A stretch of DNA of 64,000 bases from Lentzea fradiae (GTDB lineage: Bacteria > Actinomycetota > Actinomycetes > Mycobacteriales > Pseudonocardiaceae): the NCBI RefSeq assembly GCF_900100955.1, contig NZ_FNCC01000016.1:124001-188000 (forward strand). Reading direction: 5' to 3'. Below are positions 24,628 to 32,981 of this stretch, in pieces (positions within the stretch are counted from its first letter, which is position 1; every line of letters begins with the position of its first letter). The translations under genes and the position numbers were made by a program. The notes beneath the pieces are model-generated. The model worked only from the letters and a program-made list of their open reading frames with translations, made no database searches and had not been told where the DNA came from.

Positions 24628-24685
24628 TTGGCCGGCCAATCATGTGCAGCCGGCCTGTAGGTCACGTGCAGCCTGGTCAGCAGGT
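24599..24685 (+). repeat. Direct repeats of a 20-bp GTGCAGCCTGG unit
   Basis: The 20-mers at 24599-24618 and 24666-24685 differ at one base. Shorter copies of GCAGCCTGG occur at 24691 and 24709. All fall between the convergent sseA and lipoprotein genes. Confidence 0.6.
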
Positions 24686-24707
24686 CAGGCGCAGCCTGGT
24701 GGAAGGT

Positions 24708-24735
24708 CGCAGCCTGGCCGGTCGGCCAGGCTGCG
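24708..24735. terminator. Strong 12-bp hairpin between convergent genes
   Basis: CGCAGCCTGGCC (24708-24719) pairs perfectly with GGCCAGGCTGCG (24724-24735) around GGTC. It can serve either strand and most likely ends the lipoprotein transcript. Confidence 0.75.
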
Positions 24736-24802
24736 GGCGCGCCAGCCGGGCCGTACGCGAGGTCGGGCGGGGGCCGCGTCGGGGCGGGTGAGGGTGTGCC
24801 GG

Positions 24803-25417
24803 TCAGGCGTTCGGGATGCGGTCGAAGCCCTGCTGGACGAGCTTGCGGGCGGTTCCGCAGGTGTCGATCTCCTCGATCGCCAGCACGCTCACCGAGAACG
24901 CCTGCGTGATGACGGCCGGGTCGTCGGTCAGCATCACGGTGATCTGGCAGTCCTCCGGGGAGGCGGAGACCTGCCACGCCGTGTTGCCGCCGATCTCGAT
25001 CTGCTTCTTCTCGCCTTCCTCGTCCACCGCTTCGGGGACCGTCACGATCTGGGTGATGACGGTGGACGGGCCGGTGGTGGTGTGGATGCAGCCGCCGTCC
25101 GCCGACGACTTGCCGCCGGTCGCGGCCTCGATGTCGGCGGCCTTGAGGACGCCGCAGGTCTCGAGGCCGGTGGCCTTCTTCCTGGTGGTGATCTTGACGT
25201 CGCCCTGCTTCTGGCCGGTGGGGTCGGCGGGCTTCGTCGGCGCCGTGCTGGTGGGCGCCTTCTTCGAGGTCGAGTTCGGTGTCGAGGGGGACGCCGGGTC
25301 GGTGGCGGGCGCGTCGCCGCCGGCCACGGCCGAGCCCGTGACCTGTTCGCTGCAGCCCGTGACGGTGGCGAGGGCCAGGCCCAGGGCGAGGAGGAGGGCG
25401 GCTGGTCGCAGTTGCAT
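24803..25417 (-). CDS. DUF3558 lipoprotein
   Basis: A 204-residue exported lipoprotein. The signal peptide (RPAALLLALGLALATVTGC) ends in the lipobox VTGC with Cys at 22. A Ser/Thr/Pro/Lys-rich linker (residues 25-75) leads to a DUF3558 domain with the usual cysteines (ETCGVL, GGCIH, PEDCQI, IDTCGTA), probably in two disulfides. It would be anchored to the outer face of the membrane. The function of this actinobacterial family is unknown. It stands alone between terminators. Confidence 0.85.
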   Translation of the reverse strand: MQLRPAALLLALGLALATVTGCSEQVTGSAVAGGDAPATDPASPSTPNSTSKKAPTSTAPTKPADPTGQKQGDVKITTRKKATGLETCGVLKAADIEAATGGKSSADGGCIHTTTGPSTVITQIVTVPEAVDEEGEKKQIEIGGNTAWQVSASPEDCQITVMLTDDPAVITQAFSVSVLAIEEIDTCGTARKLVQQGFDRIPNA

Positions 25418-25582
25418 GTCGCCTCTGACCCCTGTTCGGTGAGATCGGTTCCGGTTCGGGGCCCGGAGAGGCGGGCCGAGGCGTCACTGTAGGTGGCGCC
25501 GGGGGTCCGGGGCACGCGGGTGGGCGGGTCGCGTCCGAGCTGTGACCAGTCGGATCGGCCGCCGGTGGGTAGGTTGCTGGGC

Positions 25583-26755
25583 ATGGGTAAGCCAGCCGCT
25601 GTCGTCTGGGACAGGTCCTTCCTCGCCTACGACCTCGGTGGAGACCATCCGCTGAACCCCGTCCGGCTCGACCTGACGGTGCGGCTGGCCACCGAGCTGG
25701 GGGTGCTGGACGGTGTCGAGCTGCTCGCGCCCGAGGCGGCCGGTGACGAGGAGATCGAGCTGGTGCACCTGCCCGGCTACCTGAACGCGGTGCGGGCGGC
25801 TCCCACGGCCGGGTGGGACGTCGGGCACGGGCTGGGGACGCCCGACAACCCCGTGTTCGAGCGGATGCACGAGGCGTCGGCGCTGGTGGTGGGCGGGTCA
25901 CTCGCCGCGGCGCGTGCCATCGCGTCGGGGGAGGCCGACCGGGCGGTCAACATCGCCGGGGGGTTGCACCACGCCATGCCGGACAACGCGGCCGGGTTCT
26001 GCGTCTACAACGACTGCGCGGTGGCCATCGAGTGGTTGTTGCGCAGCGGGGTGGAGCGGATCGCCTACGTCGACGTCGACGTCCACCACGGGGACGGGGT
26101 GCAGACGGCGTTCTGGGACGACCCGAGGGTGCTGACGATCTCGTTGCACCAGCACCCGATGAGCCTGTGGCCGGGGACCGGGTGGGCGAAGGAACTGGGC
26201 GGGGCCGGGGCCGAGGGGAGCGCGGTCAACGTGCCGTTGCCCGTGGGGACGCGGGATGGCGGATGGTTGCGGGCGTTCCACGCGACGGTGCCGTCGTTGC
26301 TAGAGGCGTTCCAGCCTGAGGTGCTCGTCACGCAGTGCGGTGTCGACACGCACCAGGAGGACCCACTCGCGGACCTCGCGCTCAGCGTGGACGGCCATCG
26401 GGCGATCTACCAGGCGTTCCGGGACCTGGTGACCGAGCGCGGGTACAAGTGGCTCGCGCTCGGCGGCGGTGGGTACGAGCTGCTCAGGGTCGTGCCGCGG
26501 TCGTGGACGCACCTGCTGGCCACGGTGCTGGACCGGGACGTCGACCCGGCGACGCCGTTGCCCGCGGACTGGGTCGCGCACGCGACACGCCTCGCGCCGG
26601 GCTGGGAGCTGCCGTCGACGATGGGCGACGGATGCGACCCTGGATATCAGCCGTGGGGCGGTGACGTGGAAGATCCGGTGGACAGGGCGATCCGCGACGC
26701 GCGCCGGGCGGCGTTCCCGTTGTACGGGCTCGACCCTCACGACCCCAGGGACTGA
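25583..26755 (+). CDS. acuC: Acetoin utilization protein AcuC, histone deacetylase family
   Basis: A 390-residue zinc-dependent deacetylase. GGLHHAMPDNAAGFCVYND contains the tandem catalytic histidines, YVDVDVHHGDGVQTAF the zinc-binding Asp and His, and VDTHQEDPL the second zinc Asp. KWLALGGGGYE closes the active site. It removes acetyl groups from lysines of enzymes such as acetyl-CoA synthetase. The ATG lies 7 nt behind TAGGTT (25570-25575), so it is leaderless. It is followed after 7 nt by a protein acetyltransferase gene, giving a matched deacetylase-acetyltransferase operon. Confidence 0.9.
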   Translation: MGKPAAVVWDRSFLAYDLGGDHPLNPVRLDLTVRLATELGVLDGVELLAPEAAGDEEIELVHLPGYLNAVRAAPTAGWDVGHGLGTPDNPVFERMHEASALVVGGSLAAARAIASGEADRAVNIAGGLHHAMPDNAAGFCVYNDCAVAIEWLLRSGVERIAYVDVDVHHGDGVQTAFWDDPRVLTISLHQHPMSLWPGTGWAKELGGAGAEGSAVNVPLPVGTRDGGWLRAFHATVPSLLEAFQPEVLVTQCGVDTHQEDPLADLALSVDGHRAIYQAFRDLVTERGYKWLALGGGGYELLRVVPRSWTHLLATVLDRDVDPATPLPADWVAHATRLAPGWELPSTMGDGCDPGYQPWGGDVEDPVDRAIRDARRAAFPLYGLDPHDPRD

Positions 26756-26762
26756 AGCCGAG

Positions 26763-29384
26763 ATGGGCGCCAGAGATCCGTTCGACTTTCCCCGCCACTG
26801 GGAGGCGGACGTCGTCCTCAGCGACGGCGGCACCGTCCACCTGCGGCCGATCACGCCGGACGACGCCGAGAAGCTCCGGGAGTTCCACGGCAGGCTGTCC
26901 GAGCGGACGCGGTACTTCCGCTACTTCGGGCCGTACCCGCGGATCCCGCAGCGCGACCTCGACCGGTTCAGCACGGTCGACCACCACGACCGGGTGGCGC
27001 TGATCGCGTTGCTCGGTGACGACATCGTCGCCGTCGGCCGGTTCGACCGGCTGCACAACGGGCCGAGCGCCGAGGTCGCGTTCGTCGTCGAGGACGGCCA
27101 CCAGGGGCGCGGGCTGGGCAGCATCCTGCTGGAGCACCTGGCCGCCGCGGCCAGGGAGGTCGGGCTCACCCGGTTCGAGGCCGAGGTGCTGGCCGAGAAC
27201 GGGCAGATGGTCCGGGTATTCCGGGACGCCGGCTACCAGGTCAGCAGGGCGTTCGAGGAGGGCGTGCTGCACCTGGAGTTCGCGATCGACCCGACCGACG
27301 AGTCCGTCGCCGTCGCGCGGGCCCGTGAGCAGGCCGCCGAGGCGCGCAGCGTGCACAACCTGCTGCACCCGCGCAGCGTCGCCGTCATCGGCGCGTCCAC
27401 CGATCCCACGAAGATCGGTCACGCGGTCCTCAAGAACCTCCTCGAAGCCGACTTCAACGGCCCCGTCTATCCCGTCAACGCCGAGCACCGCGCCGTGCGG
27501 GGCGTGCGGGCGTACCCGACGGTGCTCGACATCCCCGACGACGTCGACCTCGCCGTCGTCGCCGTTCCCGCGGCCAGCGTCGACGAGGTCATGGACGGCT
27601 GTCTCGCCAAGGGCGTGAAGGCGCTCGTCGTCGTCAGTTCGGGCTACGGCGAGACGGGACCGGACGGTCTCTCGGCCGAACGCAGGCTCGCCGCCGAGGC
27701 GCGGGCGCACGGCATGCGGGTCGTCGGGCCGAACGCGCTCGGCGTCCTCAACCTCGACCCGAAGGTCCGCCTGAACGCGAGCCTCGCGCCACACCTGCCC
27801 GCACGGGGCCGGGCGGGCTTCTTCTGCCAGTCGGGCGCGCTCGGCACGGCCATCCTCGCCAACGCCGCGGGCTGGGGGCTCGGGCTGTCGACGTTCGTCT
27901 CCGCCGGCAACCGCGCCGACGTCTCCGGCAACGACCTGCTGCAGTACTGGGAGACCGACCCGTCCACCGACGTCGTGCTGCTCTACCTGGAGTCGTTCGG
28001 CAACCCGCGCAAGTTCGCGCGGCTCGCGCGCAGGCTCGGCCGCACCAAGCCCATCGTCGCGGTGAAGTCCGGGCGGCACGCGGTCGTCCCCGGTCTCGCC
28101 GCCACCGCCGCGAAGGTCGACGAGGCGAGCGTGCAGGCGCTGTTCGAGCAGGCCGGTGTTATCAGGGTCGACTCGCTGGCCCAGCTGTTCGACACCGCGC
28201 TCCTGCTCGCGCACCAGCCGTTGCCCGCGGGCAGACGCGTCGCCGTCGTCGGCAACTCCACCGCGATCGGCCTGCTCGCCGCCGACACGCTGCTCGCCCA
28301 GGGACTCGACCTGGTCGACGACCCCGTCGACGTCGGCGCCCAGGCCACGCCCGAGGAGTTCGCCAAGGCCGTCAAGGAGTCACTCGACCGGCCGGACACC
28401 GACGCGCTCGTCGTCGTGTTCGTGCCGCCGATCGCGGTTCCGGGCAGCGCGTATGCGAGAGCCATCAAAGAAGCGGCGCACAGCACGAAACCGATCGTTT
28501 CCACGTTCCTCGCGGTGGAGGGCATTCCGGACGAACTGAAAATGCCTGGCAAGGGCTCGATTCCCAGTTATGCCAGTCCGGAACGCGCCGTGCTCGCATT
28601 GGCGCGCGTCACCCGTTACGCGCACTGGCGAGCCGCGCCGCAGGGCACTTTCACCAGACCGGACGGCATCGACACCGCACGGGCACGCTCCTTTGTGGAC
28701 GGAGTGGCTGAGCAGCGGGAGATCGACGACCTCACCGCGGTCGATCTCCTGAGCTGCTACGGCATCGAGGTCGTGCCATTCCGAATCGCGAACAGCGCCG
28801 AGGAAGCCGTCAGCGCGGCCGCGGAACTCGGTTATCCGGTCGCGATGAAAGCCACCAGCGAGCGCCTGCGTCACCGCACGGACCTCATCGGGGTCCGGCT
28901 CGACGTCGCCCAGCCGGAGTCGGTCAGGGCCGCCTACCACGACCTGGCGGGGCTGTCCGGCGAGCCGGGCGTGTACGTGCAACGCATGGCCCCCAAGGGA
29001 GTCAGCTGCGTCCTGGGCATCCAGGACGACCCGAGCTTCGGCGCGCTGGTCTGGTTCGGACTGTCGGGTCTCGTGAGCGACCTGCTCGGCGACAGGGCCT
29101 ACCGGGCAGTGCCGCTCACCGACACCGACGCGGCCGAACTCGTCGCCGCGCCGAAAGCGGCTCCTCTGCTCACCGGTTACCGGGGTGACGAACCGGCGGA
29201 TCTGAAAGCCCTTCAGGAATTGGTACTCCGTTTGGCGGCGCTCGCGGAGGACCTTCCGGAGGTGCGGTCGTTGACGCTTGAACCTGTTCTTGCTTCCGCC
29301 GCGGGCGCTTTCGTGAGCAGTGCCCGTGTCGTTGTCGGTCCACCGCCATCTCTGCACGACGTGGGGCCCCGCCGCCTGCGCTGA
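26763..29384 (+). CDS. Pat-type protein lysine acetyltransferase (GNAT fused to acyl-CoA synthetase-like domain)
   Basis: An 873-residue fusion. Residues 1-180 are a GNAT acetyltransferase (VEDGHQGRGLGSILLEHLA is the acetyl-CoA loop). Residues from about 196 form a CoA-binding Rossmann domain (VAVIGASTDPTKIGHAVLKN), followed by succinyl-CoA-synthetase-like domains (FCQSGALGTAIL). A C-terminal ATP-grasp region begins near 650 (LLSCYGIEVVPF, YPVAMKATS). The acyl-CoA synthetase part probably senses rather than catalyses, as in Salmonella Pat, where the GNAT domain is at the other end; the N-terminal arrangement is known from Streptomyces. It lies 7 nt after acuC. Confidence 0.88.
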   Translation: MGARDPFDFPRHWEADVVLSDGGTVHLRPITPDDAEKLREFHGRLSERTRYFRYFGPYPRIPQRDLDRFSTVDHHDRVALIALLGDDIVAVGRFDRLHNGPSAEVAFVVEDGHQGRGLGSILLEHLAAAAREVGLTRFEAEVLAENGQMVRVFRDAGYQVSRAFEEGVLHLEFAIDPTDESVAVARAREQAAEARSVHNLLHPRSVAVIGASTDPTKIGHAVLKNLLEADFNGPVYPVNAEHRAVRGVRAYPTVLDIPDDVDLAVVAVPAASVDEVMDGCLAKGVKALVVVSSGYGETGPDGLSAERRLAAEARAHGMRVVGPNALGVLNLDPKVRLNASLAPHLPARGRAGFFCQSGALGTAILANAAGWGLGLSTFVSAGNRADVSGNDLLQYWETDPSTDVVLLYLESFGNPRKFARLARRLGRTKPIVAVKSGRHAVVPGLAATAAKVDEASVQALFEQAGVIRVDSLAQLFDTALLLAHQPLPAGRRVAVVGNSTAIGLLAADTLLAQGLDLVDDPVDVGAQATPEEFAKAVKESLDRPDTDALVVVFVPPIAVPGSAYARAIKEAAHSTKPIVSTFLAVEGIPDELKMPGKGSIPSYASPERAVLALARVTRYAHWRAAPQGTFTRPDGIDTARARSFVDGVAEQREIDDLTAVDLLSCYGIEVVPFRIANSAEEAVSAAAELGYPVAMKATSERLRHRTDLIGVRLDVAQPESVRAAYHDLAGLSGEPGVYVQRMAPKGVSCVLGIQDDPSFGALVWFGLSGLVSDLLGDRAYRAVPLTDTDAAELVAAPKAAPLLTGYRGDEPADLKALQELVLRLAALAEDLPEVRSLTLEPVLASAAGAFVSSARVVVGPPPSLHDVGPRRLR

Positions 29385-29428
29385 CGGGTTACCGCAACGA
29401 TTCCGAACGTTTCATTTGTGCGGAACTA

Positions 29429-29457
29429 TGGACACGCGTCCTGCCGCCGCTTAGGTT
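29429..29457 (+). promoter_or_regulatory. Promoter of the amino-acid-binding lipoprotein gene
   Basis: TGGACA (29429-29434) and TAGGTT (29452-29457) are 17 bp apart, close to the housekeeping consensus. The leader of about 65 nt ends in GAGGGA before the ATG. Confidence 0.6.
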
Positions 29458-29528
29458 TCCCGCAACGCCGACAAGCACCACCCTGATGGGTCGGCGCATG
29501 CCCGTCTATCGACGCTGCAGAGGGAAAA

Positions 29529-30362
29529 ATGACACCTAGAGCGAACTTCCGCCTGGTTGCGACAACGTGCGCCGCCGCGCTCCTGCTGAGCTCGTGCGGC
29601 GGCGGTGACGAGTCCACCATGGTTGGAAAAGTGAGCTCGAGGGACAGCATCTCGATCGCGGTGTCGTACGACCAGCCGGGCCTGTCGGTGCGCAGGCTCG
29701 ACGGCAGCTACCGCGGGTTCGACGTCGACGTCGCCAAGTTCATCGCGAAGGAACTGGGTGTCACCGAAGACCGGATCACCTGGATGGAGGCGCAGCCCGG
29801 CAACAGGGAGACCCTGCTGACCAGCGGTGAGGCCGACATCGTCGTCTCCACCTACTCGATCACGGACAAGCGCAAGGAGATCGTCGACTTCGTCGGCCCG
29901 TACTTCGTCGCGGGCCAGGACCTGTTGGTGCGCCTGAACGAGACGCGCATCAGCGGCCCGAAGTCCCTGAACTCCGACCTGAGGTTGTGCTCCACCGCGG
30001 GCTCCACCTCCGCCGCGTACGTCAAGGAGCAGTTCGCCAAGGACGTGAACCTCGTCGAGTACGCGAAGTTCAGCGACTGCGTCACCGCGTTGCTGGCCGA
30101 CAACGTCGACGCCGTCACCACCGACGACGTCCTGCTCGCCGGGTACGCCGCCCAGAACCCCGAGCTGCTGCGAGTGGTGGGGGAGCCGTTCAGCAAGGAG
30201 GAGTACGGCGTCGGCCTGCACCGCAACGACCCCACCAGCAAGGCCAAGGTCCAGGCCGCGCTGCAGAAGATGATCGACTCCGGTGCCTGGCGGGAGTCGC
30301 TCGAGACGAACCTCGGCTCGTCCGGCTACCAGATCCCGGACCCTCCGACGCTCGTGGGCTGA
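29529..30362 (+). CDS. Amino-acid ABC transporter substrate-binding lipoprotein (glutamate type)
   Basis: A 277-residue family 3 solute-binding protein. The signal peptide ends in the lipobox LSSC (Cys23), anchoring it outside the membrane. ISIAVSYDQPGLS, YRGFDVDVAKFIAKELGV, DIVVSTYSITDKRKEIVDFVGPYF and GSTSAAYVKEQF follow the fold, and the ligand-binding Arg and Asp of glutamate/glutamine binders are in place. No permease or ATPase gene is adjacent, so it is an orphan that must use a transporter encoded elsewhere, or act as a sensor. GAGGGA supports the ATG. Confidence 0.88.
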   Translation: MTPRANFRLVATTCAAALLLSSCGGGDESTMVGKVSSRDSISIAVSYDQPGLSVRRLDGSYRGFDVDVAKFIAKELGVTEDRITWMEAQPGNRETLLTSGEADIVVSTYSITDKRKEIVDFVGPYFVAGQDLLVRLNETRISGPKSLNSDLRLCSTAGSTSAAYVKEQFAKDVNLVEYAKFSDCVTALLADNVDAVTTDDVLLAGYAAQNPELLRVVGEPFSKEEYGVGLHRNDPTSKAKVQAALQKMIDSGAWRESLETNLGSSGYQIPDPPTLVG

Positions 30363-30393
30363 GCGCACAGGGCGTCACGTAGGCTCACGCCAC

Positions 30394-31161
30394 GTGAACC
30401 GCGTCCCGCCGCACCGCGCTGATCGACCCGTTCGCGCGGGCATCCCAGAACACGGCAGAGTCCCGCGTTATTACGCGGTGAAAGCCGAGCTGTTCGACCT
30501 CGTGGAAACCCTCGGTGAGGGCACAGTCCTGCCGTCCGAACGAGAGCTCGCCGAACGGTTCTCCGTCTCGCGCGTCACGCTCCGCCAGGCAGTCGGAGAA
30601 CTGGTCCTCGAAGGCAAGCTGCTGCGCCGCCAAGGCAGCGGAACGTTCGTGGCCCCGCCGAAGCTCGTCCAGCCGCTGGCATTGGTGAGCTACACCGAGG
30701 GCATGCGCAGGCAGGGTGTCCAGCCGGACCGCACGGTGATCACGGTCGAACAGCTCGGCGCCGACGAGGGTCTGGCGCGCGATCTGGCGATCGAGACGGG
30801 TGACCCGGTGGTGCACCTGGAACGCGTGCTGCTCGCCGACGGCGAACGCATCGGGCTCGAATCGACCTACCTCGGCCTCGGCCGTTTTCCCGATCTGCTG
30901 GAGAAGCTCGACCCGGCGGGATCGCTCTACGCCTGCCTCACCGAACGGCTCGGCGTCCGGTTCGCCGAGGCGGAGGAACGGGTCGAGACCGTGCTCGCGA
31001 CGCCCAGGGAGGCGTTGCTGATCGGCACGAACCCCGCGTTGCCGATGTTGTTGCTGCACCGCGTGACCTACGACCTCGACGGGCGGCCGATCGAACGCGC
31101 CCGGTCGCTGTACCGGGGTGATCGGTTCAGCTTCGTCGCGAGGCTGCACGCCGACCGATAG
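30394..31161 (+). CDS. GntR/HutC-family regulator, DasR-like
   Basis: A 255-residue regulator. The winged helix (about residues 28-95) contains LPSERELAERFSVSRVTLRQA and GKLLRRQGSGTFVAPPK. The UTRA effector domain (about 105-245) contains SYTEGMRRQG, ETVLATPREALLIG and SLYRGDRFSFVARL. By eye it resembles DasR of Streptomyces, the N-acetylglucosamine regulator that binds glucosamine-6-phosphate, but no amino-sugar genes are adjacent. The GTG lies 8 nt behind TAGGCT (30380-30385), so it is leaderless. Ortholog or paralog of DasR cannot be settled here. Confidence 0.82.
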   Translation: MNRVPPHRADRPVRAGIPEHGRVPRYYAVKAELFDLVETLGEGTVLPSERELAERFSVSRVTLRQAVGELVLEGKLLRRQGSGTFVAPPKLVQPLALVSYTEGMRRQGVQPDRTVITVEQLGADEGLARDLAIETGDPVVHLERVLLADGERIGLESTYLGLGRFPDLLEKLDPAGSLYACLTERLGVRFAEAEERVETVLATPREALLIGTNPALPMLLLHRVTYDLDGRPIERARSLYRGDRFSFVARLHADR

Positions 31162-31372
31162 CCGCAGTGCGCAACCCTCTGTCCACAGTGGACCGGAACT
31201 TCTTTCGGGCCCCAACGGGTTCATTTTCCCGGTGACTGCGGGTTACCGCACCTCGTGTGAGAACAGGGAGATACCGCCCGTTCGCACTCGTTTCCCGTGC
31301 GCGACGCGGCGGTACTGTTGATGGTACGAACTCAGGATCTCCGCAACGGTGCGGGAGGAGCGGGGGTGTGCC

Positions 31373-31714
31373 GTGTCATTCAAGGCGGAGTTCCTCGCTG
31401 AACTCGAAGACTGCCTGCGCGGCTACGGCGCCGTCCCGGTGAGCAATCCCGACGCCCTCGCCGTGTTCATCGAGTTCGTGCGAGCTCTTCCGGAGACCGA
31501 TGGGAAACTGCGCTGCCTCGAAGGCGTCGACCAGGGTTCCGGGTCGTTCTGGAACAACCCCGCGGTGTGGTGGGAGCAGGTCCCGCGGTTCGGCGCGGGC
31601 CAGTCGCGCTGCGGGTCGGTGGAGTGCCGCAAGCTGCTGGACGACATGCTCGACGAGGCGATCAGCGACGAGATCGACGTGCTGGAGATGGAGATCCGCG
31701 AACTGCCCGGCTGA
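31373..31714 (+). CDS. Hypothetical protein, 113 aa
   Basis: I do not recognise this small acidic protein. It reads as helices with a central aromatic segment (SGSFWNNPAVWWEQVP) and CGSVEC before an acidic amphipathic C-terminal helix (RKLLDDMLDEAISDEIDVLEMEIREL). No signal peptide is seen. The GTG at 31373 has GGGGG six bases upstream; an in-frame GTG at 31349 would add eight residues. A TACTGT hexamer (31313-31318) is a possible -10. It is convergent with the repeat-containing gene at 31783. Confidence 0.6.
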   Translation: MSFKAEFLAELEDCLRGYGAVPVSNPDALAVFIEFVRALPETDGKLRCLEGVDQGSGSFWNNPAVWWEQVPRFGAGQSRCGSVECRKLLDDMLDEAISDEIDVLEMEIRELPG

Positions 31715-31782
31715 CGGGACGGGTGCGGACATGCCTGCCGGCGCCGTCGCCTGTTACGGCCACGACGCCGGGGCTTCGACAC

Positions 31783-32334
31783 CTACTTGACGGCGACCAG
31801 CGACTTGAAGAGTTCCCGATAGCGGTGGAGGGCCAGTCGCAGGTCCTCGGTCTGTGGATCACGGTTTCCCTCGAGCTGCTCGGTGAGGGACCGGTGCCGG
31901 GCGGTGAGCTCCTCGATCGCCCGCGTCACGAGCTGGTCGGCCTTGCGGACAGCCGACTTCGGGTCGTCCACGAAGTCGTACTGCACGGCCTTCCACTCGT
32001 CCTCGAGCTTGCCGGCCGTCCGGTTCCCGGCAGCGGAGTCCTGCGCCCGCTCGGACGAGGTCCGGTCGGTCGCCGTCCGGTCGGACGCCGTGTGGTCGGT
32101 CGCCGTCCGGTCGGACGCGGTGTGCTGCGAAGGAACGTGGTGCTGTGCCTGGGTCTGCTGGCGCTGACCCTGTTCCGGCAGCCGCTCGGTGTGCTGCGTG
32201 CGGTCCACGTGCCGCTCGGCCTGCTGCGTCCGGTCGGACTGCGAGCCGCGCTCGGTGCGCACCGAACTGTCCGTGTGCTGCGGCCTCGCCGAGGCAGGCG
32301 TGGGAACCGCCGCGTGGGTGGGGGTCTCAGACAT
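31783..32334 (-). CDS. Low-complexity protein with C-terminal domain shared with its neighbour
   Basis: A 183-residue protein. The first ~105 residues are low-complexity, rich in Thr, Ser, Gln, Arg and His, and contain a tandem ten-residue repeat (ASDRTATDHT, ASDRTATDRT). The C-terminal ~75 residues (EWKAVQYDFVDDPKSAV, ADQLVTRAIEEL, TEDLRLALHRYRELFKSLV) clearly resemble the C-terminal domain of the next gene upstream, so the two are paralogues. Its ATG lies 8 nt inside the end of that gene, which implies coupled translation. Function is unknown; a membrane-linked partner is likely. Confidence 0.7.
   Translation of the reverse strand: MSETPTHAAVPTPASARPQHTDSSVRTERGSQSDRTQQAERHVDRTQHTERLPEQGQRQQTQAQHHVPSQHTASDRTATDHTASDRTATDRTSSERAQDSAAGNRTAGKLEDEWKAVQYDFVDDPKSAVRKADQLVTRAIEELTARHRSLTEQLEGNRDPQTEDLRLALHRYRELFKSLVAVK
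32064..32123 (-). repeat. 30-bp tandem repeat in coding sequence
   Basis: Two 30-bp units, 32064-32093 and 32094-32123, differ at one base and code for the ten-residue repeat of the preceding protein. Confidence 0.85.
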
Positions 32335-32911
32335 CGGACTTCTCCTTTCGCACGGCCCTGTGCTCCTCGCGGGTGTCGGCGCCGTGTTCGAGCAGGTCGG
32401 TGAAGATCTCGCGGTAGTGCACCATCGCGGTGCGCAGGTCCTCGGTGCTCGCCTCGCCGATCTCGTGGCGTTCCGAGATGTCGTGCGCCTTGCGGTAGTG
32501 CTCCAGAGTGCGCGCGTGCTCGACCGACAGCACGCTCAGCTGCGCCTCGTACCCCTCGGTGGGGTAACCGCGTTCGGCCATCAGGTCGGTCACGAGCCGG
32601 TCGGCGTCCGCGATCGCGCTCTCCGGCGAGTCGACGAACTTGGCCTGGACGTCGGCCCAGTGCTGGCGGTAGCTGTCCTGTGCCGAAGCGGAAAGCGGCC
32701 TCAGGTCGAACTCGCTGTGGCGGTGCTCCCGCTCCGCGAGCTCCCTCTCCGCGGCGGTCCTGCTGTCGCTCTGCGACACCGCGCGGTCGTACTCGGGGCC
32801 GAAGCGGTCGCGCAGCTTCTTGCGCTGCATGGCGGGCCTCAGCACGAACGCGAGTACCACCAGCACCACAACAACCGCGACCACCAGGCCGATGATGGCG
32901 CCCGTTGACAT
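32327..32911 (-). CDS. Membrane-anchored protein of the same family
   Basis: A 194-residue protein with one N-terminal membrane segment (GAIIGLVVAVVVVLVVLAFVL, residues 4-24), a basic stretch (RPAMQRKKLRDRFGPEYDRAV) and a helical cytoplasmic domain. The part from about residue 80 (HWADVQAKFVDSPESAI, ADRLVTDLM, STEDLRTAMVHYREIFTDLL) matches the C-terminal domain of the downstream gene. GGAGG lies 7 nt before the ATG at 32911. The pair lies 70 nt downstream of rtcB on the same strand and may be read through from it. Function is unknown. Confidence 0.75.
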   Translation of the reverse strand: MSTGAIIGLVVAVVVVLVVLAFVLRPAMQRKKLRDRFGPEYDRAVSQSDSRTAAERELAEREHRHSEFDLRPLSASAQDSYRQHWADVQAKFVDSPESAIADADRLVTDLMAERGYPTEGYEAQLSVLSVEHARTLEHYRKAHDISERHEIGEASTEDLRTAMVHYREIFTDLLEHGADTREEHRAVRKEKSDV

Positions 32912-32981
32912 GGAAAAACCTCCAAGACAGGCTGGGTAAGAGCTGTCCGGAGGCTTTCCCACGCGACTTCCCGGCAAACAT

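Noticed and set aside
26484..28214. Long minus-strand frame opposite acuC and pat
   Set aside because: The composition is typical of a shadow frame; the sense frames encode full enzymes.
31181..31193. Palindrome GTCCACAGTGGAC after the DasR-like gene
   Set aside because: It is short, the words GTCCAC and GTGGAC also occur inside several genes by codon use, and it has no clear promoter context, so I do not call it an operator.
32064..32123. Tandem repeats as a possible CRISPR array
   Set aside because: The units are contiguous without spacers and code in frame for a ten-residue repeat; no cas genes are present.
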